NCBI GenBank assembly: GCA_017431685.1
Contig: JAFRKO010000007.1
Span: forward strand, 1 to 38,264
Direction of reading: 5' to 3'
Length of the DNA: 38,264 bases
From: Mogibacterium sp.
GTDB lineage: Bacteria > Bacillota > Clostridia > Peptostreptococcales > Anaerovoracaceae
The translations under genes and the position numbers were made by a program. Below, piece by piece: positions 25,957 through 34,057 of the stretch. The stretch's first letter is position 1. Each line of letters opens with the position of its first letter. A model generated the notes under the pieces. It did no database searches, was not told the DNA's origin, and saw nothing but the letters and a program-made list of their open reading frames with translations.

Positions 25957-26508
25957 TTATTTTGCCTTTTGAGCTCTTCCGATCTCCAGGCCCATCCTGA
26001 AGGCTTCAACGTTTGGCTCGATCAGTTTAGGCTTCTTCTCGAACTTGTGGTTGATGCCCTTAACGATAACATCCTCAGGAACCGCGTCTGTAGCGCCGAC
26101 GTAAACGCCGAGCATGATGACGTTGAGCGCTCTGGGATTGTTGATGTCGATGGCCATCTGTGTTACAGGGGCCTCGATAATGTTGATGTCATCTCTTTCG
26201 ATAGGGTCTGTAACTATCGTGCTGTTTACGAACAGATTTCCGCCCGGTTTGAGGTTGTCGATGAACTTGTGCAGCGACGGTCCGTTCATAACTACCAGGT
26301 CCTCGAGGCTGTAGCTTACAGGTGCTCCGATAGGATCATCCGAAATAACTACATAACAGTTTGCTGTGCCGCCTCTCATGGCAGCGCCGTATGAAGGGAA
26401 GAATGTGACGTTGAGGTCTGTAGCCTCAGAGGTAGCTTCTGCCAGAAGCTTGCCCATCGTCATGACTCCCTGTCCGCCGAATCCGGCGATCATAAGATTT
26501 CTTTCCAT
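25957..26508 (-). CDS. 2-oxoacid:ferredoxin oxidoreductase, gamma subunit
   Basis: This is the small catalytic-core subunit (POR_N/gamma family), 183 residues. It starts MERNLMIAGFGGQGVMTMGK with the GFGGQG motif, then FFPSYGAAMRGGTANC, which is the family signature for KorC/VorC-type subunits. It is last of the four oxidoreductase genes, 10 bp after the beta subunit. With alpha, beta and delta it forms an enzyme that oxidatively decarboxylates a 2-oxoacid to an acyl-CoA while reducing ferredoxin. Confidence 0.93.
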   Translation of the reverse strand: MERNLMIAGFGGQGVMTMGKLLAEATSEATDLNVTFFPSYGAAMRGGTANCYVVISDDPIGAPVSYSLEDLVVMNGPSLHKFIDNLKPGGNLFVNSTIVTDPIERDDINIIEAPVTQMAIDINNPRALNVIMLGVYVGATDAVPEDVIVKGINHKFEKKPKLIEPNVEAFRMGLEIGRAQKAK

Positions 26509-26518
26509 GGTTTACCTC

Positions 26519-27280
26519 CTATTGCTTCTTCTCTCCGCCGTCTCTGAATACTCCGAGAGGATATTCAGCAAACATCTTCTCTCTCAGGAAGTCGAGCGAC
26601 TTGAGCGGGTCAAGTCCCCAGTTTGTAGGGCAGGATGTTACGATCTCAACGATCGAATAGCCCTTTCCCTCGAGCTGATACCTGAAGGCCTTCTTGATGG
26701 CGTTTCTTGCCTTGATTACGTTCTGCGGTGTATCGCAGCTGACTCTCTCGATATAGTACGGAGCTGTCAGCTGGTTGATGATCTCGCTCATGTGCATCGG
26801 ATAACCGTGTTCCTCAGGGTTACGGCCGCCCGGTGTAGTTGTTGACTTCATACCTACGAGCGTTGTAGGAGCCATCTGACCGCCTGTCATGCCGTAGATA
26901 CCGTTATTAACGAAGATAACAGTGAAGTTCTCGCCTCTGTTTGCAGCCGAGAGTGTCTCAGCAAGACCTATAGCTGCGAGGTCTCCGTCACCCTGATATG
27001 TATATACGAGCGAGTTCGGGGACGATCTCTTGATACCTGTAGCAACAGCTCCTGCTCTTCCGTGTGCGGCGATGGTCTCATCACATGTCACGTAGAACTG
27101 TCCGAGTCCGCAGCATCCTACGCCCTCTACTCTTACGAGGTTGTCGAGCTGTCCTAGCTCTTCAGCAGCCTCGCCGATGATCTTGTGGATCGTGCTGTGC
27201 ATGCAGCCCGGGCAGAAACCGGATACTGCACCAGGGATGATTCCCTTGGTCCTTGTATAGACTTTCTTTTCTTCAGCCAT
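26519..27280 (-). CDS. 2-oxoacid:ferredoxin oxidoreductase, beta (TPP-binding) subunit
   Basis: The 253 residues carry the thiamine pyrophosphate motif GDGDLAAIGLAETLSAANRG, about 25 residues before FVNNGIYGMTGGQ, plus Cys residues in SGFCPGCMHS and GCCGLGQF. The latter probably ligate the proximal [4Fe-4S] cluster, as in KorB/VorA. Length is typical. The ATG overlaps the alpha stop (TAATG), so translation is coupled. The substrate is a branched-chain 2-oxoacid or 2-oxoglutarate; the sequence alone does not decide. Confidence 0.94.
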   Translation of the reverse strand: MAEEKKVYTRTKGIIPGAVSGFCPGCMHSTIHKIIGEAAEELGQLDNLVRVEGVGCCGLGQFYVTCDETIAAHGRAGAVATGIKRSSPNSLVYTYQGDGDLAAIGLAETLSAANRGENFTVIFVNNGIYGMTGGQMAPTTLVGMKSTTTPGGRNPEEHGYPMHMSEIINQLTAPYYIERVSCDTPQNVIKARNAIKKAFRYQLEGKGYSIVEIVTSCPTNWGLDPLKSLDFLREKMFAEYPLGVFRDGGEKKQ

Positions 27281-28359
27281 TACAGCACCTCCTTAATGAA
27301 TTCTTTTGCACCCTTCAGTACCTGATCGTTGGTCAGCAGCTGACCGCCGGATCTGAGCACTTCGTGTACCGGGCATCTGCCCTGTACCGCATAGTCGACG
27401 TCCCATCTCATCTGAGCAGGGATGGACATCTCTACGTCGATGATGCCTTTGACTCTGTTGAAGTCAAGATTTCTGAATGAGTCATATGGGAATGGCGAGA
27501 GTGTGACCGGTCTGATCATTCCTGCCTTGATGCCCTCTGCACGGAGCTGTCTGATGACCGCTCTGGAGATACGTGCGGAAATACCGTAAGCAGCGAATAC
27601 GATCTCAGCATCGTCCATCATGTACTCTTCTACTCTGATATCTTTGTCCCATGTCTCATACATAGCAGCAGCTTCGATGTTTACCTTCTCCTGGCCATCG
27701 CCTACAGAGCCCGGTCTGCAGAACGCCTGCTGTCCGAGAGGGTGTCCTACGATTGCTCTGTCAGCAAATTTAGCTCTGCACGCCGCGAGTTCTTCATCCG
27801 TCTTCATAGGCGGAAGCACTACAGGCTCCATCATGGTGCCCATAACGCCGTCTGTCAGCACGAGTACAGGGTTCTGGTCTCTCTCAGCGAGATCATATGC
27901 CTCATAGACCATGTCTACGCATTCCTGAACTGAATCCGGAGCAAGTACGATCATTCTGAATCCGCCGTTGCCGGATGCCTTTGTAGCCTGCAGGTAATCC
28001 TGCTGAGCCGGCTGAATAGCTCCGATTCCAGGGCCGCCTCTCTGAACGTTTACGTATACCATAGGGATACGTGCCGAAGCGCAGTATGACACGCCTTCGC
28101 TGTAGAGAGAGATACCGCATGACGAGGACGAGCTCATTGCTCTGATACCTGTCGAAGCAGCACCGTAAAGCATGTTGACGGAAGCAACTTCGCTTTCGCC
28201 CTGTACAAATGTGCCGCCTACCTCAGGAAGCCTTCTTGCCATGTACTCAGGAATCTCATTCTGAGGAGTGATAGGGTAGCCTGCGAAGAAGCGGCAGCCT
28301 GCTCTTACAGCAGCCTCAGCTATCGCTTCTGTTCCTTTCATGAATACTCTTTCTGCCAT
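27280..28359 (-). CDS. vorB: 2-oxoacid:ferredoxin oxidoreductase, alpha subunit (VorB-like)
   Basis: The 359 residues open MAERVFMKGTEAIAEAAVRA, followed by FAGYPITPQNEIPEYM, EVASVNMLYGAASTG, SSSSSCGISLYSEG and NVQRGGPGIGAIQPAQQDYL. All are characteristic of subunits annotated as 3-methyl-2-oxobutanoate (2-ketoisovalerate) dehydrogenase VorB in Clostridia. VorB and KorA are close, so the acid used could be 2-ketoisovalerate, 2-oxoglutarate or another. It lies 14 bp after the ferredoxin-like subunit with a good AGGAGA ribosome-binding site. Confidence 0.92.
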   Translation of the reverse strand: MAERVFMKGTEAIAEAAVRAGCRFFAGYPITPQNEIPEYMARRLPEVGGTFVQGESEVASVNMLYGAASTGIRAMSSSSSCGISLYSEGVSYCASARIPMVYVNVQRGGPGIGAIQPAQQDYLQATKASGNGGFRMIVLAPDSVQECVDMVYEAYDLAERDQNPVLVLTDGVMGTMMEPVVLPPMKTDEELAACRAKFADRAIVGHPLGQQAFCRPGSVGDGQEKVNIEAAAMYETWDKDIRVEEYMMDDAEIVFAAYGISARISRAVIRQLRAEGIKAGMIRPVTLSPFPYDSFRNLDFNRVKGIIDVEMSIPAQMRWDVDYAVQGRCPVHEVLRSGGQLLTNDQVLKGAKEFIKEVL

Positions 28360-28373
28360 ATCTGTCTCCTTTC

Positions 28374-28577
28374 CTATCTCCAGACCTCTATTGCGGACTC
28401 AGGGCAGATCTGGGCGCACATCGCACATCCGATGCAGTCCTCAGGTCTTGCGGAAGTCGCATAGAGATAACCCTTGGAGTTAACTTTCTCGCCGATCTCG
28501 AGGCACTTCTTAGGGCACGAGATGACGCAGTAGGAGCATGATTTGCAGGCTTCAGTCGTGATTTCGATTCTTGCCAT
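28374..28577 (-). CDS. 2-oxoacid:ferredoxin oxidoreductase, delta (ferredoxin-like) subunit
   Basis: The 67 residues have two CxxCxxCxxxCP motifs: CKSCSYCVISCP near 11-22 and CIGCAMCAQICP near 48-59. It is the 2[4Fe-4S] electron-transfer subunit found in VOR/KOR operons, distinct from the free ferredoxin at 4164. It is first of the four structural genes and follows the P-loop ATPase gene with a 37-bp gap. AGGAGGAAT lies before its ATG. Confidence 0.95.
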   Translation of the reverse strand: MARIEITTEACKSCSYCVISCPKKCLEIGEKVNSKGYLYATSARPEDCIGCAMCAQICPESAIEVWR

Positions 28578-28614
28578 TAATATTCCTCCTTCTTAGCAAT
28601 ACCTTTTGTTTATA

Positions 28615-29316
28615 CTAATCAACCCACGAGTAGGTCAGGAAGAGGTCGAGAGGTACCAGAGACTTTCCGGTCATAGCCTGCGCTTCTTCGAAGATTTCCC
28701 TTCTGACGCAGGCGCTGTTGACGACCGTGAAGCCGTCGAACAGCTCATCGATCTTGTCCAGTCCTTCCATGAATTCATTAACTGATGTTGCGTATCCGAG
28801 ATTCGGATTTCCAAGTATATATATATGATCTAGCCTCATGGACCCGAGAATGTGACGCATAGTGCCATCTATGGCGTCGACGCTCTTTGTCCACGGTCTG
28901 TATGGATTGACAATATAGACCGGAACAGCGTCGTCTTTGCTCAGAAGATCACTGTAAGCACCAGCAAACTTTGCCGCCTGATGGCCTCCTCCTATATCAA
29001 GCAGCGTGTAGTGATCGGAGATGAGTGATACCCTGACTCCGCCTACCATGACCGGAGCATCAAGATACTGCTCCTGGTAGATAATATTCACACCCCTGTC
29101 AGCGAAATCCTGCTGCATGTCGCGCGATCTGTAAAGAGGCTTTGTCTGATCGAGGTCGAACAGATCTACCTGCTTTCCGGTTTTTTGTGCAAGCCTGTTT
29201 GCGATATTGAGGATTATTTCGCTTTTTCCGGAGCCCGCCTCACCGATGAAAACGAAATTTTTCTTTTCATCCATAAGCTGCTCAAATGTTTTATCTGCTT
29301 CGTAAAAGAGTCCCAT
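28615..29316 (-). CDS. P-loop ATPase, first gene of the oxidoreductase operon, unknown role
   Basis: The 233-residue soluble protein has Walker A GEAGSGKS at 25-32, VDLFDLDQTKP at about 50-60 (reminiscent of the D-x-D-x-x-x-P strand of ParA/MinD-like SIMIBI ATPases), and LLDIGGGHQAAKFAGAYSD at about 105-123, a possible Walker B region. No cluster-binding Cys pair is evident. I do not recognise a named family. Its place ahead of the delta-alpha-beta-gamma genes suggests a role in assembly, metal-cluster maturation or regulation of that enzyme (inference). It has its own promoter and an attenuator-like leader. Confidence 0.75.
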   Translation of the reverse strand: MGLFYEADKTFEQLMDEKKNFVFIGEAGSGKSEIILNIANRLAQKTGKQVDLFDLDQTKPLYRSRDMQQDFADRGVNIIYQEQYLDAPVMVGGVRVSLISDHYTLLDIGGGHQAAKFAGAYSDLLSKDDAVPVYIVNPYRPWTKSVDAIDGTMRHILGSMRLDHIYILGNPNLGYATSVNEFMEGLDKIDELFDGFTVVNSACVRREIFEEAQAMTGKSLVPLDLFLTYSWVD

Positions 29317-29331
29317 AGTTTATATTCCTAC

Positions 29332-29363
29332 AAAAATGGCTGTCCCCTTGTATCGGAACAGCC
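29332..29363 (-). terminator. Terminator-like leader hairpin (possible attenuator) before the ATPase/oxidoreductase operon
   Basis: On the minus strand GGCTGTTCC, an eight-base loop, and GGGACAGCC form an 8-9 bp stem with one bulge, followed at once by ATTTTTG. It lies between the promoter (29432-29404) and the ATG at 29316, in the leader. The arrangement is that of an intrinsic terminator/attenuator. No leader peptide or known riboswitch class is recognised. Confidence 0.6.
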
Positions 29364-29403
29364 TCATTCTATATTACCCCTTGGTATTGATTTTTGCTAT
29401 TTA

Positions 29404-29432
29404 TTTATACAATAGTATGCGAACTTTTGCAA
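29404..29432 (-). promoter_or_regulatory. Sigma-A promoter of the ATPase/oxidoreductase operon
   Basis: TTGCAA (29432-29427), a 17-base spacer and TATAAA (29409-29404) on the minus strand lie about 88-116 bases before the ATPase start codon. It gives a leader of about 80 bases containing the terminator-like hairpin. Confidence 0.75.
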
Positions 29433-29478
29433 GTAAAGATTATGTGAAGATACGCGCGGTTTATGATATGATTCTATC

Positions 29479-30738
29479 ATGAAAATATTGAGCATCACTG
29501 CACAAAAGCCGCATTCGACCGGAAGCGGCACATACATGACCGAGATCGTAAGAGCCTTTGCCCGCACGGGTCACAAGCAGGCTGTTGTCTGCGGTATTTT
29601 TCCGGATGACATAGTAGACTTCCCTGAAGGGGTTTCCTGCTATCCGGTCTTTTTTACTGACAGCAAAGCAGATCTGCTTGCAGCGCCTTGCAAGGCTGCA
29701 CAGGCCAGGTTCAGTGCTCTGCCGTTCCCTGTCGTCGGTATGTCGGATATAATGCCGTACACATCGACCAGATACCGCGATCTTACTCCGGGCATGATCT
29801 CTCAGTTCGAAGAAGCTTTTACCTCTGCTGTAAACCGGGCTGTCGATGAGCTGGATCCGGACCTGATTATATGCCACCATCTGTTTTTACTGACTGCCCT
29901 TGTAAGAAAGCATTTTCCTGACAGGCGTATTGTTGGCATATCACACGGAACCGACCTGCGGCAGATGATCAACTGCGACAGCCTGCGGGATATCGTCAGG
30001 CCATATATAAAAGAGCTTGATGCCGCGCTTGCCCTGCACGACGAGCAGCGGACTCAGATCATTGAGATATTCGGTATGGATGAAAGCCGTGTATCTGTCA
30101 TAGGCAGCGGATACAACAGCAAGCTGTTCAACACAGACAGCAGAACAGACCGTTCACCTGGGGATCCGCTGCGCATCGCATATGCCGGTAAGATAAGCAG
30201 ACCAAAAGGTGTACCCGAGATGCTTGCTGCACTGGAAAGGCTTGCATCTGACAGCAGCACCCCTGCCTTTAAACTCACTATGGCGGGAGGCTGCCAGGAT
30301 GAAGTAATGAAGAAAAAACTCGAAGATCTTCCTGTATGGGCGGAATGGCTCGGTCAGATCCCGCAGCCTGCACTCGCAGAACTTCTTCGCCAGACTGATA
30401 TATTTATACTTCCATCCTACTTTGAAGGTCTGCCGCTCGTACTCATAGAGGCAATGTCTTCAGGCGCGGTGCCGGTAAGTACCGATCTTCCCGGAATCAG
30501 GGGCTGGATCGATTCGAATGTCAGCGGTTCGAATGCCGTGTTCGTACCGATGCCTCAAATGAAGAGTATTGATGAGCCGACTGAGGCCGGACGTAAATCA
30601 TTCACAGATAATCTGGCAATAACACTCTACGATTTGCTGTCAGCTTTCGATAAAGGAGATCTTCCGGGACCTCTGCCCGACACCTCGACCATCACATGGG
30701 ATGGATTATCTTCCAGACTTCTGTCAATTTGTCAGTAA
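29479..30738 (+). CDS. Glycosyltransferase family 4
   Basis: This is a retaining sugar transferase of GT-B fold, 419 residues. The N-terminal domain begins MKILSITAQKPHSTGSGTYM with the Gly-rich acceptor-side loop. The C-terminal domain has IAYAGKISRPKGVPEMLAAL at about 234-253 and the donor-binding FILPSYFEGLPLVLIEAMSS at about 311-330, with the E-x7-E signature (Glu318 and Glu326). No membrane segment is seen. The donor and acceptor are unknown. It is a single-gene unit with a strong terminator. There is no clear ribosome-binding site, and a TATGAT box lies only 7-17 bases upstream of the ATG, so a leaderless transcript is possible. Confidence 0.9.
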   Translation: MKILSITAQKPHSTGSGTYMTEIVRAFARTGHKQAVVCGIFPDDIVDFPEGVSCYPVFFTDSKADLLAAPCKAAQARFSALPFPVVGMSDIMPYTSTRYRDLTPGMISQFEEAFTSAVNRAVDELDPDLIICHHLFLLTALVRKHFPDRRIVGISHGTDLRQMINCDSLRDIVRPYIKELDAALALHDEQRTQIIEIFGMDESRVSVIGSGYNSKLFNTDSRTDRSPGDPLRIAYAGKISRPKGVPEMLAALERLASDSSTPAFKLTMAGGCQDEVMKKKLEDLPVWAEWLGQIPQPALAELLRQTDIFILPSYFEGLPLVLIEAMSSGAVPVSTDLPGIRGWIDSNVSGSNAVFVPMPQMKSIDEPTEAGRKSFTDNLAITLYDLLSAFDKGDLPGPLPDTSTITWDGLSSRLLSICQ

Positions 30739-30744
30739 AGCCTT

Positions 30745-30770
30745 ACGCCGCTGTTATCAGCGGCGTTTTT
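30745..30770 (+). terminator. Intrinsic terminator after the glycosyltransferase
   Basis: A perfect 9-bp stem ACGCCGCTG / CAGCGGCGT with loop TTAT is followed by TTTTTAG. It begins 7 bases after the stop codon. Confidence 0.93.
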
Positions 30771-30851
30771 AGTGATCTTTTATTTTTACTCATCTCAGTA
30801 AATCTACCTTTAAGTTTATATAATCTACACACTTTTTCTGATGCTGTGTGC

Positions 30852-30857
30852 TACTAT
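30852..30857 (+). promoter_or_regulatory. Extended -10 promoter of the aldolase-like gene
   Basis: TGCTACTAT is an extended -10 with TACTAT at 30852-30857, about 27 bases before the ATG. No clear -35 is seen. Confidence 0.5.
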
Positions 30858-30883
30858 GTAAAACATATAAAAAGGAGCATGTC

Positions 30884-32068
30884 ATGAACATAGATGAAGC
30901 GGCCACATTAATGACTAATGCCCTTAAGGGTTTCCACGGTAGATTCAAGCGGATGTACGGCCAGCTTTGCGTGCGTGTAGATGCCCGCACATTCCTCAGC
31001 ACCGGCGGCAACAAAATACTTGCTGAAATCACAGAAGACAGCTATGAGCTGTGCGATATAAGTTCCGGAGCTCTGGGAGAGATTTTCACAAAAAGGAGCG
31101 ACATAAACGCCATCCTTTTCGGATGTACAACTGATACTGTTGCAGTATCTGAAAAGGCCGATGTGATTCCTGTCACACTTGAAGACCTGGCAAGACTTAC
31201 CGGCTCCGGGCTGAAGGTCATTCCTGACACTTCTCCTGCAAACATACTTGCGGCTCTGAAAGATTCATCCGTCTGCCTCATCAGGGGAACCGGAGTAATA
31301 GCTGCAGGCACAAATTGCAGAAAGGCCGTTGCCGGTGCTCAGATAGTAGAAAAAGCCTGTGAAGCTGAGGTCCACGGTGAATTGCTCGGAGGTACTGTGC
31401 CAATAGAAAAAGCCCTTGCTGATGAATTCAGAAAGGACTTCCTTTCAGATTATATCAACCGCAACGAAGAGCCTAACAAGGAATACATCACATATGACGA
31501 AGAAGAATTTGCGGTCAGGAGCAGCCTTATAGACCACGGCAAAGAGCTCGTCAGGCGTGACCTTTCTTATGGCTCCTGGGGAAACCTGTCAGTCAGGCTG
31601 AATGACAGCGAAATGCTCATCACCCCTTCATCAATGGATTATTTCGATATCAAAATAGAAGACATCGTAAAGGTGAACATACATACTCTTGAATACGGCA
31701 ATCAGCGCATCCCGAGCACCGAAGTCAGGATGCATGCCGCAGCTTACAGAAATCTTCCTGACTGCAAGGCTATTATACAGACCAGATCGAACGCTATAAG
31801 CGTATTTGCCGCATGCAGAGCAGGCTTCGCACTGGGCGGGGGAGAACTTCAGGAGCTGATCGGCGATGTGAAAGTCACCGACTATGCGCTTCCTGGTACG
31901 GATGAACTAAGCGAAGCAGTAGTCTCCACATTCAGCGATACTCACGCCTGCATCATACCTCACCACGGAGCAGTATTTTATGGTCCTTCGCTCGATGTGG
32001 TCCTTGCTGTCGCCGAGGCTGTAGAGATGAAGGCCCGCAATCTACTCTCCTTCGATTCAGGACTCTAG
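30884..32068 (+). CDS. Tandem class II aldolase/adducin-like protein, zinc site degenerate
   Basis: The 394 residues appear to consist of two class II aldolase/adducin-like units (about 1-165 and 205-394). The second is clear: SYGSWGNLSVRL, LITPSSMDYFDI, STEVRMHAAAYRNLPD, ALPGTDEL and PHHGAVFYG. Its HTH zinc motif reads QTR at 299-301, although Glu280 and His361 remain. The first unit has FGCT (79-82) where HTH is expected and GTGV (135-138) where NHGV is expected. Loss of both HxH motifs argues against a normal L-fuculose- or ribulose-phosphate aldolase. The start at 30884 has AAAAGGAG upstream; the 12 extra residues of a longer reading are not supported. It overlaps rarD tail-to-tail by 12 bp. 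Confidence 0.8.
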   Translation: MNIDEAATLMTNALKGFHGRFKRMYGQLCVRVDARTFLSTGGNKILAEITEDSYELCDISSGALGEIFTKRSDINAILFGCTTDTVAVSEKADVIPVTLEDLARLTGSGLKVIPDTSPANILAALKDSSVCLIRGTGVIAAGTNCRKAVAGAQIVEKACEAEVHGELLGGTVPIEKALADEFRKDFLSDYINRNEEPNKEYITYDEEEFAVRSSLIDHGKELVRRDLSYGSWGNLSVRLNDSEMLITPSSMDYFDIKIEDIVKVNIHTLEYGNQRIPSTEVRMHAAAYRNLPDCKAIIQTRSNAISVFAACRAGFALGGGELQELIGDVKVTDYALPGTDELSEAVVSTFSDTHACIIPHHGAVFYGPSLDVVLAVAEAVEMKARNLLSFDSGL

Positions 32069-32980
32069 CTGCTCAAGATTGTTTTTATATTCTCCATAAC
32101 TGAAGAAAACGAGGCCGATCCAGATAATGGCAAATGATATTACCTGCACTCTGTCGATCGGCTCTTTATATGCAAAGATGCCAAGCAGAAGAGTGATCGT
32201 AGGACTGATATACTGAGCCAGCCCTATTACAAAGAGTGTCACCTTCTTTGCGGCACTTCCGAATAGTGCAATCGGGATCAGCGTGATCAGCCCGCTGAGG
32301 AACAACAGGGCATATTTTCCCGGAACGCCTATGCTCAGCGCGCCTATTCCTTTCGTCTCTATATAGAATATGGCCATGATCGCCAGTACTGCGTAAAACA
32401 TGGTTTCATATACAAGCTCTATAAGCGGCGGCCTGTCCGTCGATTTTTTTATTGCAGAATAGCATGCCCACGTGAATGCCAGGCCAAGAGCGACTCCTGG
32501 TATCTGTCCGTAATGTATCAGCATTACCGTGAGTGATATAACAGCGAGACCCATCGCCGTTGCATTGTATTTTGTGAACTTTTCCCTGAAAATAATGACA
32601 CCGAAGAGGCAGATTACGATCGGCTCTATATAGTAGCCTATCGAAGACTGTATCATATGCCCGGTCGTCATAGCCCAGATATAGGTGCTCCAGTTTGCTG
32701 TAAGAAGCAGGCCGGCAGCCAGATATCTGGCTATCACTCCCTTCTCCCTGAGCGGTCCCCATATCTCCTCTCTCGAGTACCGCATCCTGGCTGCTATATA
32801 CGAATACACAAACATCGTCACCATTCGGTAAAGGATGATGATCCACGACGGTATCGGTACCAGTGCCTGCCAGTATATAGGGCAGAAACCCCAGAAAAGC
32901 TGACACGCCAGAACGCATATGAGACCGGTCCTGTAGTCGCTGATATTTTTGTTTTTTATCCCAACACTTTTTTCGTTCAT
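32057..32980 (-). CDS. rarD: EamA-family transporter RarD
   Basis: The 307-residue inner-membrane protein has about ten hydrophobic segments arranged as two five-helix EamA repeats. The N-terminus with GLICVLACQLFWGFCPIYW, then the SWIIILYRMV and NWSTYIWAM segments, match RarD (chloramphenicol-sensitivity protein) of the drug/metabolite superfamily. The substrate is unknown despite the historical name. The C-terminal codons overlap those of the convergent aldolase-like gene, and there is no terminator between them. It lies 15 bp after the C_GCAxxG_C_C gene. Confidence 0.9.
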   Translation of the reverse strand: MNEKSVGIKNKNISDYRTGLICVLACQLFWGFCPIYWQALVPIPSWIIILYRMVTMFVYSYIAARMRYSREEIWGPLREKGVIARYLAAGLLLTANWSTYIWAMTTGHMIQSSIGYYIEPIVICLFGVIIFREKFTKYNATAMGLAVISLTVMLIHYGQIPGVALGLAFTWACYSAIKKSTDRPPLIELVYETMFYAVLAIMAIFYIETKGIGALSIGVPGKYALLFLSGLITLIPIALFGSAAKKVTLFVIGLAQYISPTITLLLGIFAYKEPIDRVQVISFAIIWIGLVFFSYGEYKNNLEQLES

Positions 32981-32995
32981 CAGAAAACTCTGCCT

Positions 32996-33403
32996 TTACA
33001 GGCCTAGCTCCTCTTCTACAAGTCTTACGGCGATCTTTATGCAGTCATCGCACGACGTCCATGCCTTGCCGTCATTACCTGTCTTTATCTCTTTGCAGAT
33101 AAGAGCCCCTGCGCGCTCGATAAACTTCTTCTGCATTATTCCTGCTATTCTCGTAGTCTTTGCCTTTGTGAGGCCGGCTCTTTCAGTATTTCCGTCGCTG
33201 TGCACGAGTCCTGCCAGTATGGCAGCTCCGCTGAGAGCTCCGCACACGCCCTGTGTGGTCCCCATTCCGGCTCCGAAACCTTCGCCCATCTTATAGAGAA
33301 GGGACTCATCTATTCCCACCTCATCAGCAAATACGCATACTACCGACTGACAGCAGTTAAATCCGTTTCTGTGTTTTGCGGAAGCCTGATCAGCTCTGTC
33401 CAT
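32996..33403 (-). CDS. C_GCAxxG_C_C family redox-type protein
   Basis: The 135-residue soluble protein contains the family pattern: NCCQSVVCVF near 16-25, GFGAGMGTTQGVCGALSGA near 42-60 (the GCAxxG-type centre), a CKEI segment near 102-105, and CDDC near 117-120. Family members are thought to bind metal or act in redox chemistry; the role is not established. AAGGAGGACGA precedes the ATG, and an extended -10 (TGGTATCAT, about 33442-33450) lies upstream. It is divergent from the sigma-factor gene and first of a pair with rarD. Confidence 0.88.
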   Translation of the reverse strand: MDRADQASAKHRNGFNCCQSVVCVFADEVGIDESLLYKMGEGFGAGMGTTQGVCGALSGAAILAGLVHSDGNTERAGLTKAKTTRIAGIMQKKFIERAGALICKEIKTGNDGKAWTSCDDCIKIAVRLVEEELGL

Positions 33404-33457
33404 AACTCGTCCTCCTTTTTAACAATCAATTTACGACGAATATGATACCACATTTTT

Positions 33458-33482
33458 TGCAACACTTTACCCCTTTTACGAT
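33458..33482 (+). promoter_or_regulatory. Candidate ECF-type promoter before the sigma-factor gene
   Basis: TGCAAC at 33458-33463, a 15-base spacer and CGAT at 33479-33482 resemble the TGAAAC-N15/16-CGT(A/C) form recognised by several ECF sigma factors of Firmicutes. The match is partial. A vegetative reading of the same region (TTGCAA and TACTAT, 19-base spacer) is also possible. Confidence 0.3.
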
Positions 33483-33539
33483 ACTATATATATGAGAGCT
33501 CTTAAAAGGCATCATTCGTGCTTATATGAGGATGACATA

Positions 33540-34046
33540 ATGGATGAAAAAATGATTAATGAAGCGATAGCCGGGAGTAAAGAGGCGTTCTGCTCTCTCT
33601 ACGGCATCTATAAGGACAAGCTGTACCGCTACGCGCTATACAGGCTTGGTGATCCGACCGAGGCGGAGGATGCTGTAAGCGAATGTGTGCTTGCCGCCTG
33701 GCAGAGAATAGGCAGTCTCAGAAGCGGGAAAGCATTCGGATCGTGGATCTTCAGGATCCTCTCGAATTGCTGTGCCTCCAGGATAAAAGAAATGATCGGT
33801 ACACGCGAAAACCTTGAACGTATATATGACTCAGGCGCAGACAGCGTACCGGCATCCCCTTCTCTTTCGGTTGAACTGACCGAGGCTCTGTCTCAGCTCA
33901 GAGAAGAGGAGCGCGATATAGTATTGCTCAGCATAATAGGTGGGCTGAACAGCACGGAGATATCATCGCTTACAGGTATGGCCGCAGGAAGCGTAAGGTC
34001 AAAGCTGTCAAGAAGCCTCGCAAAGATGCGTGAGTTCTTATCGTAA
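33540..34046 (+). CDS. ECF-type RNA polymerase sigma factor
   Basis: This alternative sigma factor of 168 residues has two domains: region 2 at about 5-85 (EAFCSLYGIYKDKLYRYAL, DAVSECVLAAWQRI, SWIFRILSN) and region 4 at about 115-168 (EERDIVLLSIIGGLNSTEIS, then a helix-turn-helix with GSVRSKLSRSLAKMREFL). The start at 33540 uses GAGGAT, 8 bases upstream; a 16-residue longer reading from 33492 crosses the promoter region. It lies 11 bp before the membrane-anchored beta-propeller gene, the usual layout of a sigma factor and its membrane regulator. Confidence 0.93.
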   Translation: MDEKMINEAIAGSKEAFCSLYGIYKDKLYRYALYRLGDPTEAEDAVSECVLAAWQRIGSLRSGKAFGSWIFRILSNCCASRIKEMIGTRENLERIYDSGADSVPASPSLSVELTEALSQLREEERDIVLLSIIGGLNSTEISSLTGMAAGSVRSKLSRSLAKMREFLS

Positions 34047-34057
34047 GGAGAATCAAA

